NCBI GenBank assembly: GCA_003999685.1 | Contig: CP021223.1 | Coordinates: forward strand, 248,001-312,000 | Source: Taiwanofungus camphoratus | Lineage: Eukaryota > Basidiomycota > Agaricomycetes > Polyporales > Taiwanofungaceae | Direction of reading: 5' to 3' | Length of the DNA stretch: 64,000 nucleotides | In this document: positions 34,190-46,692 of the stretch, piece by piece | How the letters are laid out: every line of letters starts with the position of its first letter | Position numbering within the stretch: position 1 is the stretch's first letter | Made by a program: the position numbers and the translations under genes | The notes under the pieces: model-generated | Told to the model about the DNA's origin: nothing | What the model saw: the letters and a program-made list of their open reading frames with translations, nothing else | Database searches by the model: none

Positions 34190-34659
34190 GGTTGTTATTG
34201 GGTCGAAGTTCAGAGATTGAGATATGACACGGTCCCAGAGGTTTTGTGGGACGCCCCGTATCCGCCTTATATCTAGGCGCGAGACGATGAATCAGCAGGG
34301 CGCGATGCCTGTTACGAAACATCTTTGGCCGCTTGCTACACGGCCAAAACAGGCTGGTACCGGAAATTCGTAAGACGAAAAGGGTAGGAACGGTGAAAAC
34401 GGTGAATCGGACCCACATAAGTCCCGTATCTGTAATTTGGACACGCTCCGGTATTGGGTCTGAGTCATCTGAACGGCCCCATATCTCCAGAGCGTTGAAC
34501 GGGTCGATTCCAAGCCATGAGGGGGCGGCTGCGCCCTACTACAGCCTGGCATGGCTGCTGCAGCCGCGGCATTCATCAGCAAAATGATCGGACAACTGCT
34601 CAGGCTAGGTTTGCAATCCACCCCCCAATATGGTATCAACAGATAGGTGCTGTCAGGAA
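34190..34659. other. Intergenic
   Basis: The probable promoter of the ABM-like gene. An Ala-run open frame near 34548 on the plus strand has no support. Confidence 0.4.
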
Positions 34660-37600
34660 AAGTGAAGCCTCTGACCAAAATATACTCTTTCGGCTCCTAC
34701 ATGAGCACAGCTCAATGTTTCTCTTAGTGCTACTGTAAAAGTATATTTTATATACTATTGAAACATTTGATACCAGTTCTACTATGATATGTGTCCAGGA
34801 AGTTGTGCAGTGTGAGATCGAAAAGTTCAGGTTCTGAGAAATCTGGGTACCAGAAATCCCCAAAAATTTCAGGTTCTAACAGCTGACCAACTGATCACTT
34901 CTAATAGCTAATGAAGGCTTCTGAGGTCTCTGAAACCACTGACAGAGTGGATTTCTGGTTTTCCTGATGGACAACTAATACAGGGAGCCATACAAGCAAG
35001 AACTCTTATACGCCAATGGTAAGAGGTTAAGTGCAGCTCCTTGTCATCTTGCAGGAATTAGCTCAGTCTGAGCATCAGACAAGTCAACAGCTAAGACAAG
35101 CTCAAGACAACAAAGCCATATCAAGAATAAAGGATGTCTTGATTCAAGAGCTCATGTCTTAAACACTGGAAATCCTTTTGCTCTTACCCCAGTACTCTAA
35201 GACCATCCAAGTTAAACCCAGATTTTGCTGATGACTATTGGGTGAGTGGTTTGCTGGTAAGCTGAGAATATTGTCAGGCAATGTGAGAATGTGAACATCA
35301 CACTCATCAGGCATCACGTACAATTTGTTCAAGTTGTCGCCTGCATGCATGCACAACAGCAGCTCACTTCCACTGGCTACTTGCACATAGCTGGTGGTCT
35401 GTGCCATGGCAGATTAGAGGAGAATGATGAGAAATGAAATATCGAAATATGAGGACTGCTCATGTTCAGCCTGCTCAGCACGATGCTCCGGAGTGAATAA
35501 CGCACCTCATGTAACGATATCCGTGCACCAAACAAGTCAAATTGAATGGTATGCACACTCTATACCAAAGGCTCCTGTTAATCTGAGGTATCTCCGATCG
35601 TCTGGCGTTATTTCCCTCGTCTCTTTCGGCGACGTTGCGAGTAGGAGTCTATGTCAGTTAGATCACCGGAACCAGCTGCATGTACTGAAGGCGGCGGCCC
35701 GTGCGCCCGTTCAGACCCAAGGCATCCACGATCGTGGAGATGCGCAGGCGCGGCAGATCGATGTTCACAGCGTATCACCGCTCGTGTACATTATGCTTAC
35801 GCTCGCGATCACCGGCGCTGCAATACCTGCTTACGATAACGGGCGGGCGGTGGCACCGAGCTCGGGATAGGGATGGTTAGCGCGGGTTTACGACGAAGCG
35901 CACACTGGCGACGGAGGTCCACTAGTCGGCAGTCTGATCATCGGGCACGAGAGTGTATGTTGATAAAAGCACTCATTCTGGTTGAGACCAGGGGGAAGGA
36001 GCTGTGTTTGGCGGGTATAGCGCGGAATTTAGAGAGCGTGACGGTCATGAAGGTCCTACATGGGATGCTTAAGCTTGAAGGTCGAGCGAAACCACGGAAA
36101 CATCGCCCGGTGCCTCGCTGTTAAACTGAGTTCGGAGAAGGTACAGGCGGAAGCATGTATACTTGAACACATGAGGGATGTTAGCACTCACATCATATGC
36201 AAGGGGTGGCGTCAAACTTGGCCGCGGTGCCAATTTAGGTCCATACGAGTGTGCTAGAGAGATAGACATGATTCCACGTCATAGGCCCATCGACTATGTC
36301 GAAGACACCATAGAGTATCTGCATAGCTCATAGTCTGCTCAAGTAATGAGACAAGAAGGCTCGAATGTGCATATAGGTCAGAATCCGACTGCTATAAGCA
36401 TCAGTAGCTGCGACTGACAATTCCGGTGACTACACGGGAATCGGATACATCACCACGGGCAACCAGTGCTGAAGGTAAAATACTGTGCATATATAGCGCG
36501 CGGCGGGCATGCATGTCTAATTTCTTCTTCACAGCCAAGTGCGACCTGAGATCGATCACAAATGTGTTCATGACTTTGGGGACCTACCACATGATTCCAT
36601 TGTCTTCCTACACCAGATAGATACAATGCTCATATTGAGAAGACCAGGACAACCGTTTGCAATCGACTCATGAGCTGTAGCTGTTTGGGATGCCCTACTA
36701 GGGGTGAAGGACATTGATGTGCGCGAGGACCAAGGTACATACAGCAGGAAGTAGTTTGTAGTAAAGCAACAAGCACAGCGAGCAGACCGACTCTCCGAGG
36801 GCACAATACGCGGATCCCATCGCGCTCGAAGCACGCGCCAGCACGTTGGTGTAGCACGCCGGTCGTCGTCTTCCTACTCCGTTCTCGAACATTTTGGTGG
36901 TCTAGCTTCCAGAGGAGGCGCCGGTGCTTCCCACTTACCTGAAGCAGGTCCCGACTCGCCCGACAACGTGTAGAGTCGTGTGTAGTTCAGAATGACGAAC
37001 GGGCCGGGGGAACGATATAGATGTCACCTACGTACGCCCGCTGCACATCGCTCTGGGTAGTGCATGCTTGATGGCCGAACAAATGATAAAGCCTCTCATT
37101 TCTATACATCCCGTACTTCGCCACCCAGAGATCATGTTCAATGCCCACGAGAGCCACACGCTACTGTCCTAGACGGCTATCGCCATGCGTGAAAACAGTT
37201 CTCATTCATGAACGCCATGATTCAGGAGGCATACGCGATACACGCTCAACGTACTAATTTCCCCAATCCCAAGCTTACAGATGAGTATTATTCCAGACAG
37301 ACCTGACCACGAAAGCCGACGGATCAGGGTCCGACGTCGACGATAGCTCGGGGTTCAGGAGGAATTTCACTGCACAACTCGTTATTCCGCTCCTCGCATG
37401 GCAGAAAATCAAAACTCACCAGTACGGTCGATGCCTGGCACAAGGTAAAACCCGTTGAGAGGGACATTTGTCGCATTGTCCACGAAGTAGCCAACAGTCC
37501 CGGAAGGATGGTCGAGCCATGTGTACGGAGCAACACCGCCCTGTGCAGAAACCGTGAACGTAAGATCCGGCCCGCTTGTCACGCTGATCTCTGGGTCGAC

Positions 37601-39930
37601 CAGGTTCGCGTAAGCGAGAGACACAGGCGTGTACTGTCCAGATTGTTATGGTGAATAATCTGCAAATGACCCCCTATCTGAAGCATACGTACATATTGCT
37701 CGTTCGTCACCGTGCGGTTGTCGACTTGTGCAGTGAGGTTGAGAAGCATCCACACGTCGGCAGCGTCCGTCCCGTTAGGGAGGATCGAGTCGAAGCCCTC
37801 CATCGACATCAGCACCGTGTTGTTCAGCGTCGGCACAGAGAACTCGTGCGTCATCGTGCTCAACTCCGTCCCTGACCAGTCGTACCATGTCAGCATCGCC
37901 GTGCCGTTCACCGTATACCACCGGTCGTTCGTGACCATGATGTCGAGCGTCTGATTATCCGGCGTCCAGAACGGGTACACGATCACGGGCGAGTAGATGC
38001 TCGCCATGCCGTAGTTCAGCACCTTCCAGCGCCCAGAGTACTCGACAGACGCCCAGCTCACGCCCTGCCAGATATCGTTGAGCTGCCAAACCAGCGAACC
38101 GAGGTTGTTCTCGCCGAGCCCCGCCCCGCGGCGGTACCATGCGATCTCGGAAATCATGTTCATCGACTGGAACACCTGCGTGCTCCAGCACCACTGGGCG
38201 AACGTCTGGTTGGAGTCTGATGTCCCAGGGGTTGGCAGCCACAACTCAACGCCCATCGTCATCTGGCCCTGGCCCTGCGGCGCGTTGGGATTCGGCCATG
38301 CGAGACTTCCCGCGGGTGGATGGTGGTCCCGGGACATGACGACTGTAGAGTTGAAGTAGTAATCTTCTGGGGACAGAAGCACTTCTTCCCAGCTGTAGAA
38401 GGATGGCATCGAGTGGAATCTGAATAGATAATCAGGGGCCATATCCGCTTCAAACCCGCGGTCTTGCTCACCCGAACTCATTCACAAATCTGTCATTACA
38501 GGCTGAGTGACAGATGCAAACCGAACGACGCCTTTGAGCTCACCTCGCCACAGGATACGTGCTATAATTGAAAGCCTGGGATGCGTCGTAGTTATATCGC
38601 TCTGTATGCCTGTAAATCATCGATCAACGAACGGCGCACGGTTGGCCTACGTACCGGTGTTTCCGTATATGTATCCCGGTGTCTTGTTTTCGAATCTTAG
38701 CACATATGGATCGAGACTGAGGACCCCATTCGTCGTCGAACAGTCCGTGTACGGTACCTAGGAAAACAACGCTTGAGACACGTATAGTACCTAAGTATGA
38801 ACCAAGACTTACCGAACTCTCCTCCTCATACGTAATGTTATGCAGGAAGTCCTGGAACATGTACACAAACTGAACCGCCTATCAGCCGCGCCGCACGCAC
38901 ACCCCGCACAAAGACCCACCTGGTCGAGATAATGCGTGCCATTCGCATAGGTGTCGTTGATTCCAATGACAATGTTCTCGATCTCGTTCCCGCCCGCCCA
39001 CTGCACGTTGCTCGGGTGCTTGTTGATGCGCCGCACGTTCTGGCGCACCTCGGGGTCGATCGACTCCAGCAAGAACGAGTTGAGCGGGTACGTCGCGTCC
39101 GAGAAGATCATCTCCGACCACGCGAGGATGCCGAGCTCGTCGCACGCCGCGTAGAAGTCGTACACCCCCGTGAGCGCGTCCGACGGCTGGTAGATCCCGC
39201 CGCCCCACACACGCAGCTGGTGGCCACGCAACGCAGCACATTCAAGGACTGGCGGCGACAGGGAGGGCGAGAAGGCTCACCATGTTTTGTCCGCTGAGCA
39301 CGGCGCTCTGTAGTACCCAGCGCACCTTCTCCGACGAGATCCGCGCATAGAACGGGTCGAACGGGATGATGTTCGTGCCCTTCGTGTAGAACGCCTGCCC
39401 GTTGACCTCAAAATGCCACTGATCGCCGGGCGTGATGCCCCTCGTCTCGATCTCCTCCTGCGAGTACGGCGTCTGCATCAGCTCGATCGTCCGGAACCCG
39501 CTGCGGGCGGTGAAGGCTGCCGTCTGTGCGCCCGGATAGTCCCCAAGCGTGAGCGCGATCGTGAAGTTGTACAGGCGCGGCGCGCCGAGGTCCGCAGGGT
39601 ACCACCGGTCCGGCACGCCCTCTGGCACGGTGATACTCGCGCTCACGAACGTCGGTTCTGCGGTATTGTTGGGGATGGTGCTCACGGGAATGGGCGCGCC
39701 TGTGATGCCCAGTTCGGGGATGGAAATGGTCAGCGTGGGGTTCAGGCTGGGAAGCGCCGAGCGCACGCCGAGGGTCACGTTGACGAGCCAGTCGGCAGTC
39801 TGGTTGGGAGGCACGAGCGCCGTCTGCCCGACCTTGGAGATCTCGAGCGAATATTGGTCGATGAAGATGCTCCCATTGGTCGAGGCGAGGAGCGGATATT
39901 CCGCGGGCGCGGCGCTCGGATCTGAAGTTG
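34660..39930 (-). repeat. Arm 1 of a large inverted duplication
   Basis: This segment is found again in reverse orientation at about 56880-61085. Matching includes an AT-rich outer end (GGCTCCTACATGAGCAC near 34692 and on the other strand near 61045), about 1.3 kb of non-coding sequence and most of the beta-mannosidase gene. The non-coding part between 36.0 and 37.2 kb matches its partner at roughly 95 percent by eye. Arm 1 has about 0.9 kb (about 34977-35870) absent from arm 2. Boundaries are approximate. Confidence 0.85.
34977..35870. other. Segment present only in arm 1
   Basis: In arm 2 the flanking sequences meet directly, so this is an insertion in arm 1 or a deletion from arm 2. GATGG stands at both edges (near 34972-34976 and 35871-35876), which could be a 5-base target duplication. 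It contains an 82-codon minus-strand frame (35159-35407) and a plus-strand frame (35424-35870) of unknown nature, and no transposase motif. Confidence 0.5.
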
Positions 39931-40798
39931 AGGGAAGCTCAGAGAGCGTGACGATGTACGCGGGCTTGAAAATCCCGCTCGGGACGAAGGCCGGGCCCTA
40001 AAAGTCATCAGTGAAGATAAAGCAAGATCTGCAATCACCACGGCCTTACCCAGTCCCATCCAAAGTCAGATTGGATCTTGCGAAGATACTGGCGGAAGCC
40101 TGCATACTCAAACTGCGCGCTTCTCAGATGCAGAGAACGCTGGGCGCAAGATAAGACTTACATCGGGTGTGAGGGGCACCTCGGTATCTGGCAGTGACGT
40201 CACGTTCAGCCCATACAGATATGCGGACTCAAACGCGACGGTGATGTTGTTATCGCCTGGCGCAGGTGCAACCACCAAGTCGGACACATCGTATACGTAT
40301 TGTCGGAATTCGTTGTTGACCCAAGCGAGTGGATGTCCCGCTACAGTCTGCACATATGATTGGATTCCGTCCTCCGCAGTGCTACGTATATGAGACTCAC
40401 TATGTTGGCAATCGTGTCCAGTCCGTAGAAGACCAGAAGTGTTTTAGTAAACGGCTGAAGACCAACGCTTTCCGTGAATGGCGTGAGGTCTGCTGTGTAC
40501 GTCCAATTGTCGTTTACAATCCATCGCTGAGTGTAATCTGCAAATCGCCGTTAACGGGTCAGTCTAGTCAAGAGCTCACCGGAAACAGAGTCTTACCATT
40601 GATGCCAAGAAGGGGTTCGGTTATGATGCCGGCTTTGAGAAGATCGAGGTGCGCCTGGGAAGGCACCGCGCCAGGTATGACGATAGAGCCATTGGCATTT
40701 TTCAAGGTCCAGTGGAGATCAGAAAGACTGAATACATTGGCAAGCGCAAGAATGGGGGCGCAAGCCGCAAGGAGTGCTCTGAGGGGAAGGGAGCGCAT
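37275..40798 (-). CDS. Secreted beta-mannosidase, GH2
   Basis: Removes beta-linked mannose from the non-reducing end of mannan-derived oligosaccharides, probably outside the cell. I trace 13 exons: 40798-40597, 40537-40401, 40347-40162, 40112-40050, 39997-39281, 39216-38920, 38869-38813, 38757-38655, 38601-38544, 38489-38472, 38419-37693, 37633-37420 and 37369-37275; 957 residues, all phases agree. There is a signal peptide (MRSLPLRALLAACAPILALA). The GH2 acid/base is Glu513 in VQWAGGNEIE. The nucleophile is Glu611 in RFVNEFGFHSMPS, carried by an 18-base exon (38472-38489). Many NxT/S sites fit secretion. The gene is intact; a decayed inverted copy lies at about 56.9-59.3 kb. Confidence 0.94.
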
Positions 40799-43700
40799 CG
40801 TTCCCAGAGAGCAGCGACGGCCATGACTGTGGCTGTGCGCAATTTATAGGCTGTACGGCGCATGAGCGAGGCGGAACGCGGGGACCCATGACCAGCATCG
40901 AGGTGCGCAGGGATGTGATGCCGAGGACTGATGACCGGGAGAATTCTGGGGTAAATGATTGACGTAAAGGTTTCTGACTATGCGTAGACGAACAGGCCTT
41001 TAACCAGTGATTATTGGGGGTGGTGAGAGCGCGCCTGGGCTCTCTAGCTTGTGCAGCTACGGTTGAGGCTCAACATAAACGTTGAACGGCCTCACTCATG
41101 GCTGAACAGCCTGAACGTACAAGATTGACCCATATGGGAATGAAGGCGACGGCGCAGAGGCATATATAGCCGGGTATGGACAGAGATCACGACCGCACGC
41201 AATGTTATAATTGAATGTATGATGGGAATGATGGGTGCACCGGCGAAGACTCGAGACACGGAATTAGACGACGCAGAGCCAATTGACAGAGCAGATCACG
41301 ACACGGGTAGGTGCGTACAACGAGCGAGGCGGTCCGCGGCAGCCTGTTGCCCGCTGAGCAGACACAGAAACGTCGTCACCACATACGGCAACTCCCACGT
41401 GGACTCACCACCGAGGTTTCTCCCACTCTCTCACAGGCCTCCAATCCACAACAGCCTCCAAGTGTTGACCTTGGTTGGCTTTGCGCCCCTCGAGCGCATT
41501 GCCATCTCGCCCTCAGACCGATGGCACATCGTGCATTAAGACACTAGTAAAACAGACAGCGACCCCGGAGTATCTGTTTTATGCATTCAATTATCACCGG
41601 CAGGGCTTCGTAAAAGCCACGAAGCCACGAACTGAGCTGCACCCTTGTCTTCTTCGCTGCTTCGCAATGGCTTTCCCGAAGTTCCGCCTTGAGGACAGGA
41701 TCTGAGTATAAGCAAGTAAGGCTCCGAGGACTGGCCAGCGCAGTATATCCGTGTACGAGCTTGCACAAGCTTTGAAATGAGCTGCACGTTTCCTAGACCA
41801 TCTATCGGTGGACCTTTGTTATGAAGAGCATAACCAGAAGATCCGTCACGACCTGAGCAATCTAAACCGACATTCCGAGGAACAGCAAGACGTCGCAGGG
41901 AGGCTTCCGTGCCATAGAGAGGGGGACATGCGTAAATTCTCAAGAGGGAGCGTTTAACACACACTTCAGAGGTTAGAAGCCCGTGATGCCCCAACTATAG
42001 GCCTATGCCGGATCGATTTTCGGCGGTCTATTGAAGTCGATCAGGGAGAGTGCGCTATGACAGGCGTGTCACGATCAAGACGAGAGACAGAAGCAGGTGC
42101 GCGATTAGGACATGTTACCGGTTCAAGTGTTCGTCGCGCAGGTACGAAGAGCATCTTGGCCGAAAATGATTGACGCAGCTTCTCGAGCAGAGCTTCTCTT
42201 GGAATCAGCTTCTGGCACCCTGTGCAGACTCAGTTCTTGCTGGAGCATGACCCAGGCTGCGGCAGGGCGGACACCTTGCAGCACGGAGGTTGTATGCTGG
42301 GACAACCGGTCGGCAGAGATTGAACAGGCCGACACGTTTGCGCTGTGAACGAAATGGCGCATCTGCATCCAGCGCTCGGTAGTGACCGTCCGCGCTCATG
42401 GATCATATGAGCAGGTTTCTTCCTGGAGAGTTTCCTCCAGCCATGACACTCACAATTGCCACTCGGATCCCCTTGTTAACGCCCCCCGGTAGCTTCGGGA
42501 TCATCGAGATCAAGGGTGGGCCAGAGCTTGGCGCCCTTCGACGGTAGCTCGAAGCAGCGCCAGCACCATAGCTTCGGTCTCGTGACCGAGTGCCAGCATC
42601 GTAAGACGAAAAGAAGTGAGAACGTCGGGACCGAACCGCGTTCACTACATGCATCTACGCCGTCTTCGTTGCCTGACTGCATCCAATAGCGCACGCCTAC
42701 CATACCTCCCAACTCCGTACAAATCGGGCTTTGACGGGGTTCGAGGTAGCGGCCACCGTTCTGAACACCGAGAAGTTCTGTTAGTTACACAGAGCGCCGT
42801 AGATCAATGTCTCGCTCCGGTGCATTGTTTGAACGCATCGCTGTATTGTCGTCGATCATGTGCGTCAGAAGAGACACCATTAGAATGTCTGGATCTGCAA
42901 ATCGATAAAATGCGTCGACGATTGTCGTAAATCCCGCAGTTCCCAGTGGAGGCCGAACTTACTGAACCGAGGCCTTCTCAATCGAAACCGTGCCTTTGGT
43001 TGCGGTCAGCACCGTGCGACGTCGAACTCCAGGTGATGGACTGGGCGTTGTGGTGTATACATGAAATATACCAGTGCGTCCCTCACCGAGAGAATATACT
43101 AAGAGACACGTAGCATTTGAGAAAACAGAGTGTCTCGCACGCGCTTATACTACACCCAAAGGGCTCAAAGTGCTGGGTCGCTCGAGGAAGAGGCTATGGA
43201 CTCAATGGGCCATAGGACACTTTCACGACGAGCTCGGTGGAGTTGGCAAGCCCCTGGGTACCTGAATTTTGCCGGCCGATCCCGATCGGCACGATCGCCC
43301 AACAGGCGCCCTTCTGTAACTCTAGAGTCGCTTCGCCAAGTGCCATATGGGTTCAACGTTCAATATCAATCCTCTACGAGTTCCCCAGCAGGTAGAACCA
43401 GAGACAGTGGCGAGGAAGCTTGGGTCCTTCATATACGTAGAGCACATTCTTACTCAAAACTTGTCCATGGCGTCTGCCCCGCGGGCGCATGGTTCGTGCT
43501 AACACCGTCTCCGTATCAACTCGCTCGTGTGACAAAATCCGCTAGACATGAACTGTCATTTCTGAGCCGCGATAGGAGCGCGCGACGATAACCGTCAGGC
43601 ACAGACGGAAAACGCTTGGTGCATCGCAAAATTTGCGAGCCTAGCGAAAAATCATGAGCTGGTCATCATTTTATCCGAGAGATCTCCACCCGATTCCATG

Positions 43701-43812
43701 CGATCGCAGGCAAGGGGAGCCTTCTTATCGCCCGTGTCACGGTGCCCATATATAATCTGTGTCATTGGTTCCGTCTGGTCCGGTCTGCTCGTCAGTCGCT
43801 CTTTCTGCTGCT
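40799..43812. other. Intergenic, 3 kb, no gene recognised
   Basis: It holds the beta-mannosidase promoter at one end and the permease promoter at the other, where a TATATAAT-like sequence (about 43748) lies 60 bases before the permease start. In between, both strands have frames of 60-150 codons without family motifs or matching splice sites. Confidence 0.4.
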
Positions 43813-46411
43813 ATGTCCAACGACCTCGCCATGGCCGATACCAACGAGAAGGGTTTCGTCGACGCCGATGTCAAGGGCGTCGACTACTCCGACTCGGAGG
43901 CCAACGAGTCCCTCCGGTCTGCAGAGCCGCATCTGCGCCGCCAGATGAAAAATAGACATATCGCGATGATAAGGTGCGCCTGCTAACATCCCTCCTGACC
44001 CTCAGGTCACGCTTATTTACTCGTGGACGGTTCTTCTCCCAGTATTGGTGGTATGTGGCATTTATTCTCTCCAAGTGTGGCGTACTATAAACTTTCGATA
44101 CTCAGGTGTCATTGGTACCGGTCTGTTTCTGGGTACGGCGACAAGTCTCTCGAATGGTGGCCCCGTTGGTCTGCTCCTAGGATACTGCACTATCGGTTCC
44201 CTATGCTACTGCGTCATGGTCTGTTCATCGGCCCACCTTTTGCTGCGCGTGAGACTGATTCATTTCACATAGATATCTCTCGGTGAGATGGCTGCTTTCC
44301 TCCCTATTCCTGGTGGACACATCACCTTCGCGGAGCGTTTCGTCGACTCAGCATGGTCTTTCACACTTGGGTGGCTGTACTGTGAGTTCGAGCGCCAACC
44401 ACAGCGCTTCCATTCCACTTATCCCCATATTCGAGCGAAGGGTATAACTGGACCATCATTCTGCCTGCGGAAATCAGCGCTGCAGCTGTACTGATAAATT
44501 ACTGGTACACTCGTTTTCCCCTAATCTGCAACGCAGAAAGGCTGACCGCGCTGTTACGTCGATGCAGGGACCAGAGTGTCAATAACGCAGTATGGATCAC
44601 GATGTGTCTCGTGGTCGTCATCCTCATCAACATGTTCGGCGCCGGTACGCCGTCTCCTCGTTCTCCATCTGTCTTCGCCTACTGAGGGCTCACGACAACC
44701 GCCAGGCGCCTACGGCGAGGCCGAGTTCATCTTCGCGTCCATCAAGGTCATCACGATCACCGGCCTGATCATCCTCGGCATCGTGCTCGACTTGGGCGGC
44801 GGCCCGAACCACGACCGCATCGGCTTCCGCTACTGGAAGCACCCGGGGCCGTTCGCACAGTATGCGGGCATCCCGGGCGCGAAGGGGCGCTTCCTCGCTT
44901 GGTGGGCGGTCATGACGCAGGCCGCGTTCTCGTTCATCGGGACCGAAGTCGTCGCCGTAGGTCTTCCCTCCGCTCTCCCTTTCCTTCCGCCCTTTGCCTG
45001 CCTCCTCCTTCCTTTGCCTGCCTCCTCCTTCCTTCTCTCCATTCTCGCCTGCCTGCGGCGTGTTTTACGTGGTTCTGACTCGCGGCCGCAGATCGCCGGT
45101 GCGGAGGCGAAGAACCCGCGCCGCAACATCCCCAAGGCCATCCGCCGCGTCTATGTGCGGATCTTGCTCTTCTACATCGGCGGCGTGACCATCATCGGGC
45201 TGCTCGTGCCGTACGACAGCAAGGATCTGAACCTTGCGAGCGGGACTGCCGCTGCGTCGCCCTTCGTCATCGCCATTGAGAACGCGGGGATCAAGGTCCT
45301 GCCATCGGTACGCTCATATTCTCTGTCGAACCTTGATTTCATCGCTGACTGCTACTCGGGGTGGCCCGTCAGATCATAAACGCGTGCCTGCTGACGTCCG
45401 CATGGTCGGCCGCGAACAGTGACATGTACTGCAGCTCGCGAGCACTCTGTGAGCAACACCCTGGTTCTAATTTACGCGTCATCTTTACCTCTCGTCGCGA
45501 TGCTCTAGATGGCCTCGCAATCGGCGGGAACGCGCCCAGTGTATTCAAGAAGCTTTCCAGGCATGGTCTCCCTTGGCCCGCCTTGGTGTGCTCAGCTCTG
45601 TTCAGCCTCCTGTCTTACATGGACGTCAAGAGCGGTAGTGGTCGAGTTTTCGGGTGGTATGTTGTGTGCATACTTCACCAAGGCGAACCCTTCTGACGAC
45701 ACGTCTATCTATCAGGTTCGCGAACATGTGAGTCGCAACTTCTCGTGGTTTCGCTCACCGGATAGAACGCTTATTATGGATGATTATCTAAAAGGACATC
45801 TGTCGCAGGATTGATGAGCTGGTTCTGTATTGCTGTCACCTACATTCGCTTCCATAAAGGCTTGAAGGCGCAGGGAATTGACCGCAAGTCGTTGCCCTTC
45901 CGAGCACCATTCCAGCCGTTCGCAGCGTGGTATGCTGCCATCCTCTGCTTCGTCGTCTGTTTCGTACGTACCTATCCCTTCTTCCCTCCTCTGTCCATTC
46001 TTCTCGATGGGTGCCCAGACTGACGGTAATCTTGATTATTTTTTACAGTTCAGCGGTTGGTCAGTGTTCCTGAAGGGCAACTGGGACACCGCGACTTTTG
46101 TGACCAACTACCTCCCCTTGATGCTCTTCCCGGTTCTGTACATCATTGGGAAGGTATGGAAACGCTGCTCTCTCGTCAAGCCAGAGGAGATGGACTTCAA
46201 GAGCGGACTGGCGGAAGTTATGGCAGCTTCGTGCGTCCTCTTCTTGCGATGCGTGCTCTTATCTCTGGCTTATGCTTGGCTCGCAGATACGACGAGCCAC
46301 CACCCCGGAATATCGTGGAGCGTGTGTGGGGATGGCTGGTAAGCATCACCATTGGCTTCGGCCGCTCACGGAATGAGGCTGATGACATTTCTCTTATCTC
46401 CGTAGATGTAA
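43813..46411 (+). CDS. Amino acid permease, YAT/APC family
   Basis: Twelve-helix plasma-membrane amino acid transporter. I trace 15 exons: 43813-43973, 44043-44050, 44106-44218, 44273-44381, 44441-44504, 44568-44644, 44706-44956, 45092-45307, 45373-45448, 45509-45656, 45716-45727, 45795-45963, 46049-46230, 46287-46338 and 46406-46411; 547 residues, every phase agrees. Family marks are SIGGVIGTGLFLGTA (helix 1), LGEMAAFLPIPGGH, WYNWTIILPAEI, AFSFIGTEVVAIAGAEAKNP and LPFRAPFQP, with the usual end VWGWLM. Exons of 8, 12 and 6 bases were needed to restore conserved text. The intron after 44956 holds a CCTTTGCCTGCCTCCTCCTT duplication. It lies 281 bases upstream of homocysteine S-methyltransferase on the same strand, which suggests S-methylmethionine or S-adenosylmethionine as substrate. 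Confidence 0.93.
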
Positions 46412-46692
46412 GAGGGGTTGCGGGCCCTGTTGTTGTTATTGCTGGTATTATAGATGTAGATATGTACGATCTGTTATCCTAATTTATCTTTATCCATCTG
46501 CTACTTCGGTCCTCCGAATCTTGACTACGCTCTGCGAGTTCGTATGAGATAGACCTCTACCAACCGGCAGCAAAGAATATGTACTCCGGTGCCATGCACT
46601 TACAGGACTGGGCCCTATTTCGTGGTCTTGCCGGATTTCGTCATCAACCCGGATTTGTATCTGTTTCGTATCATATCTCTTCCACTCTATCG

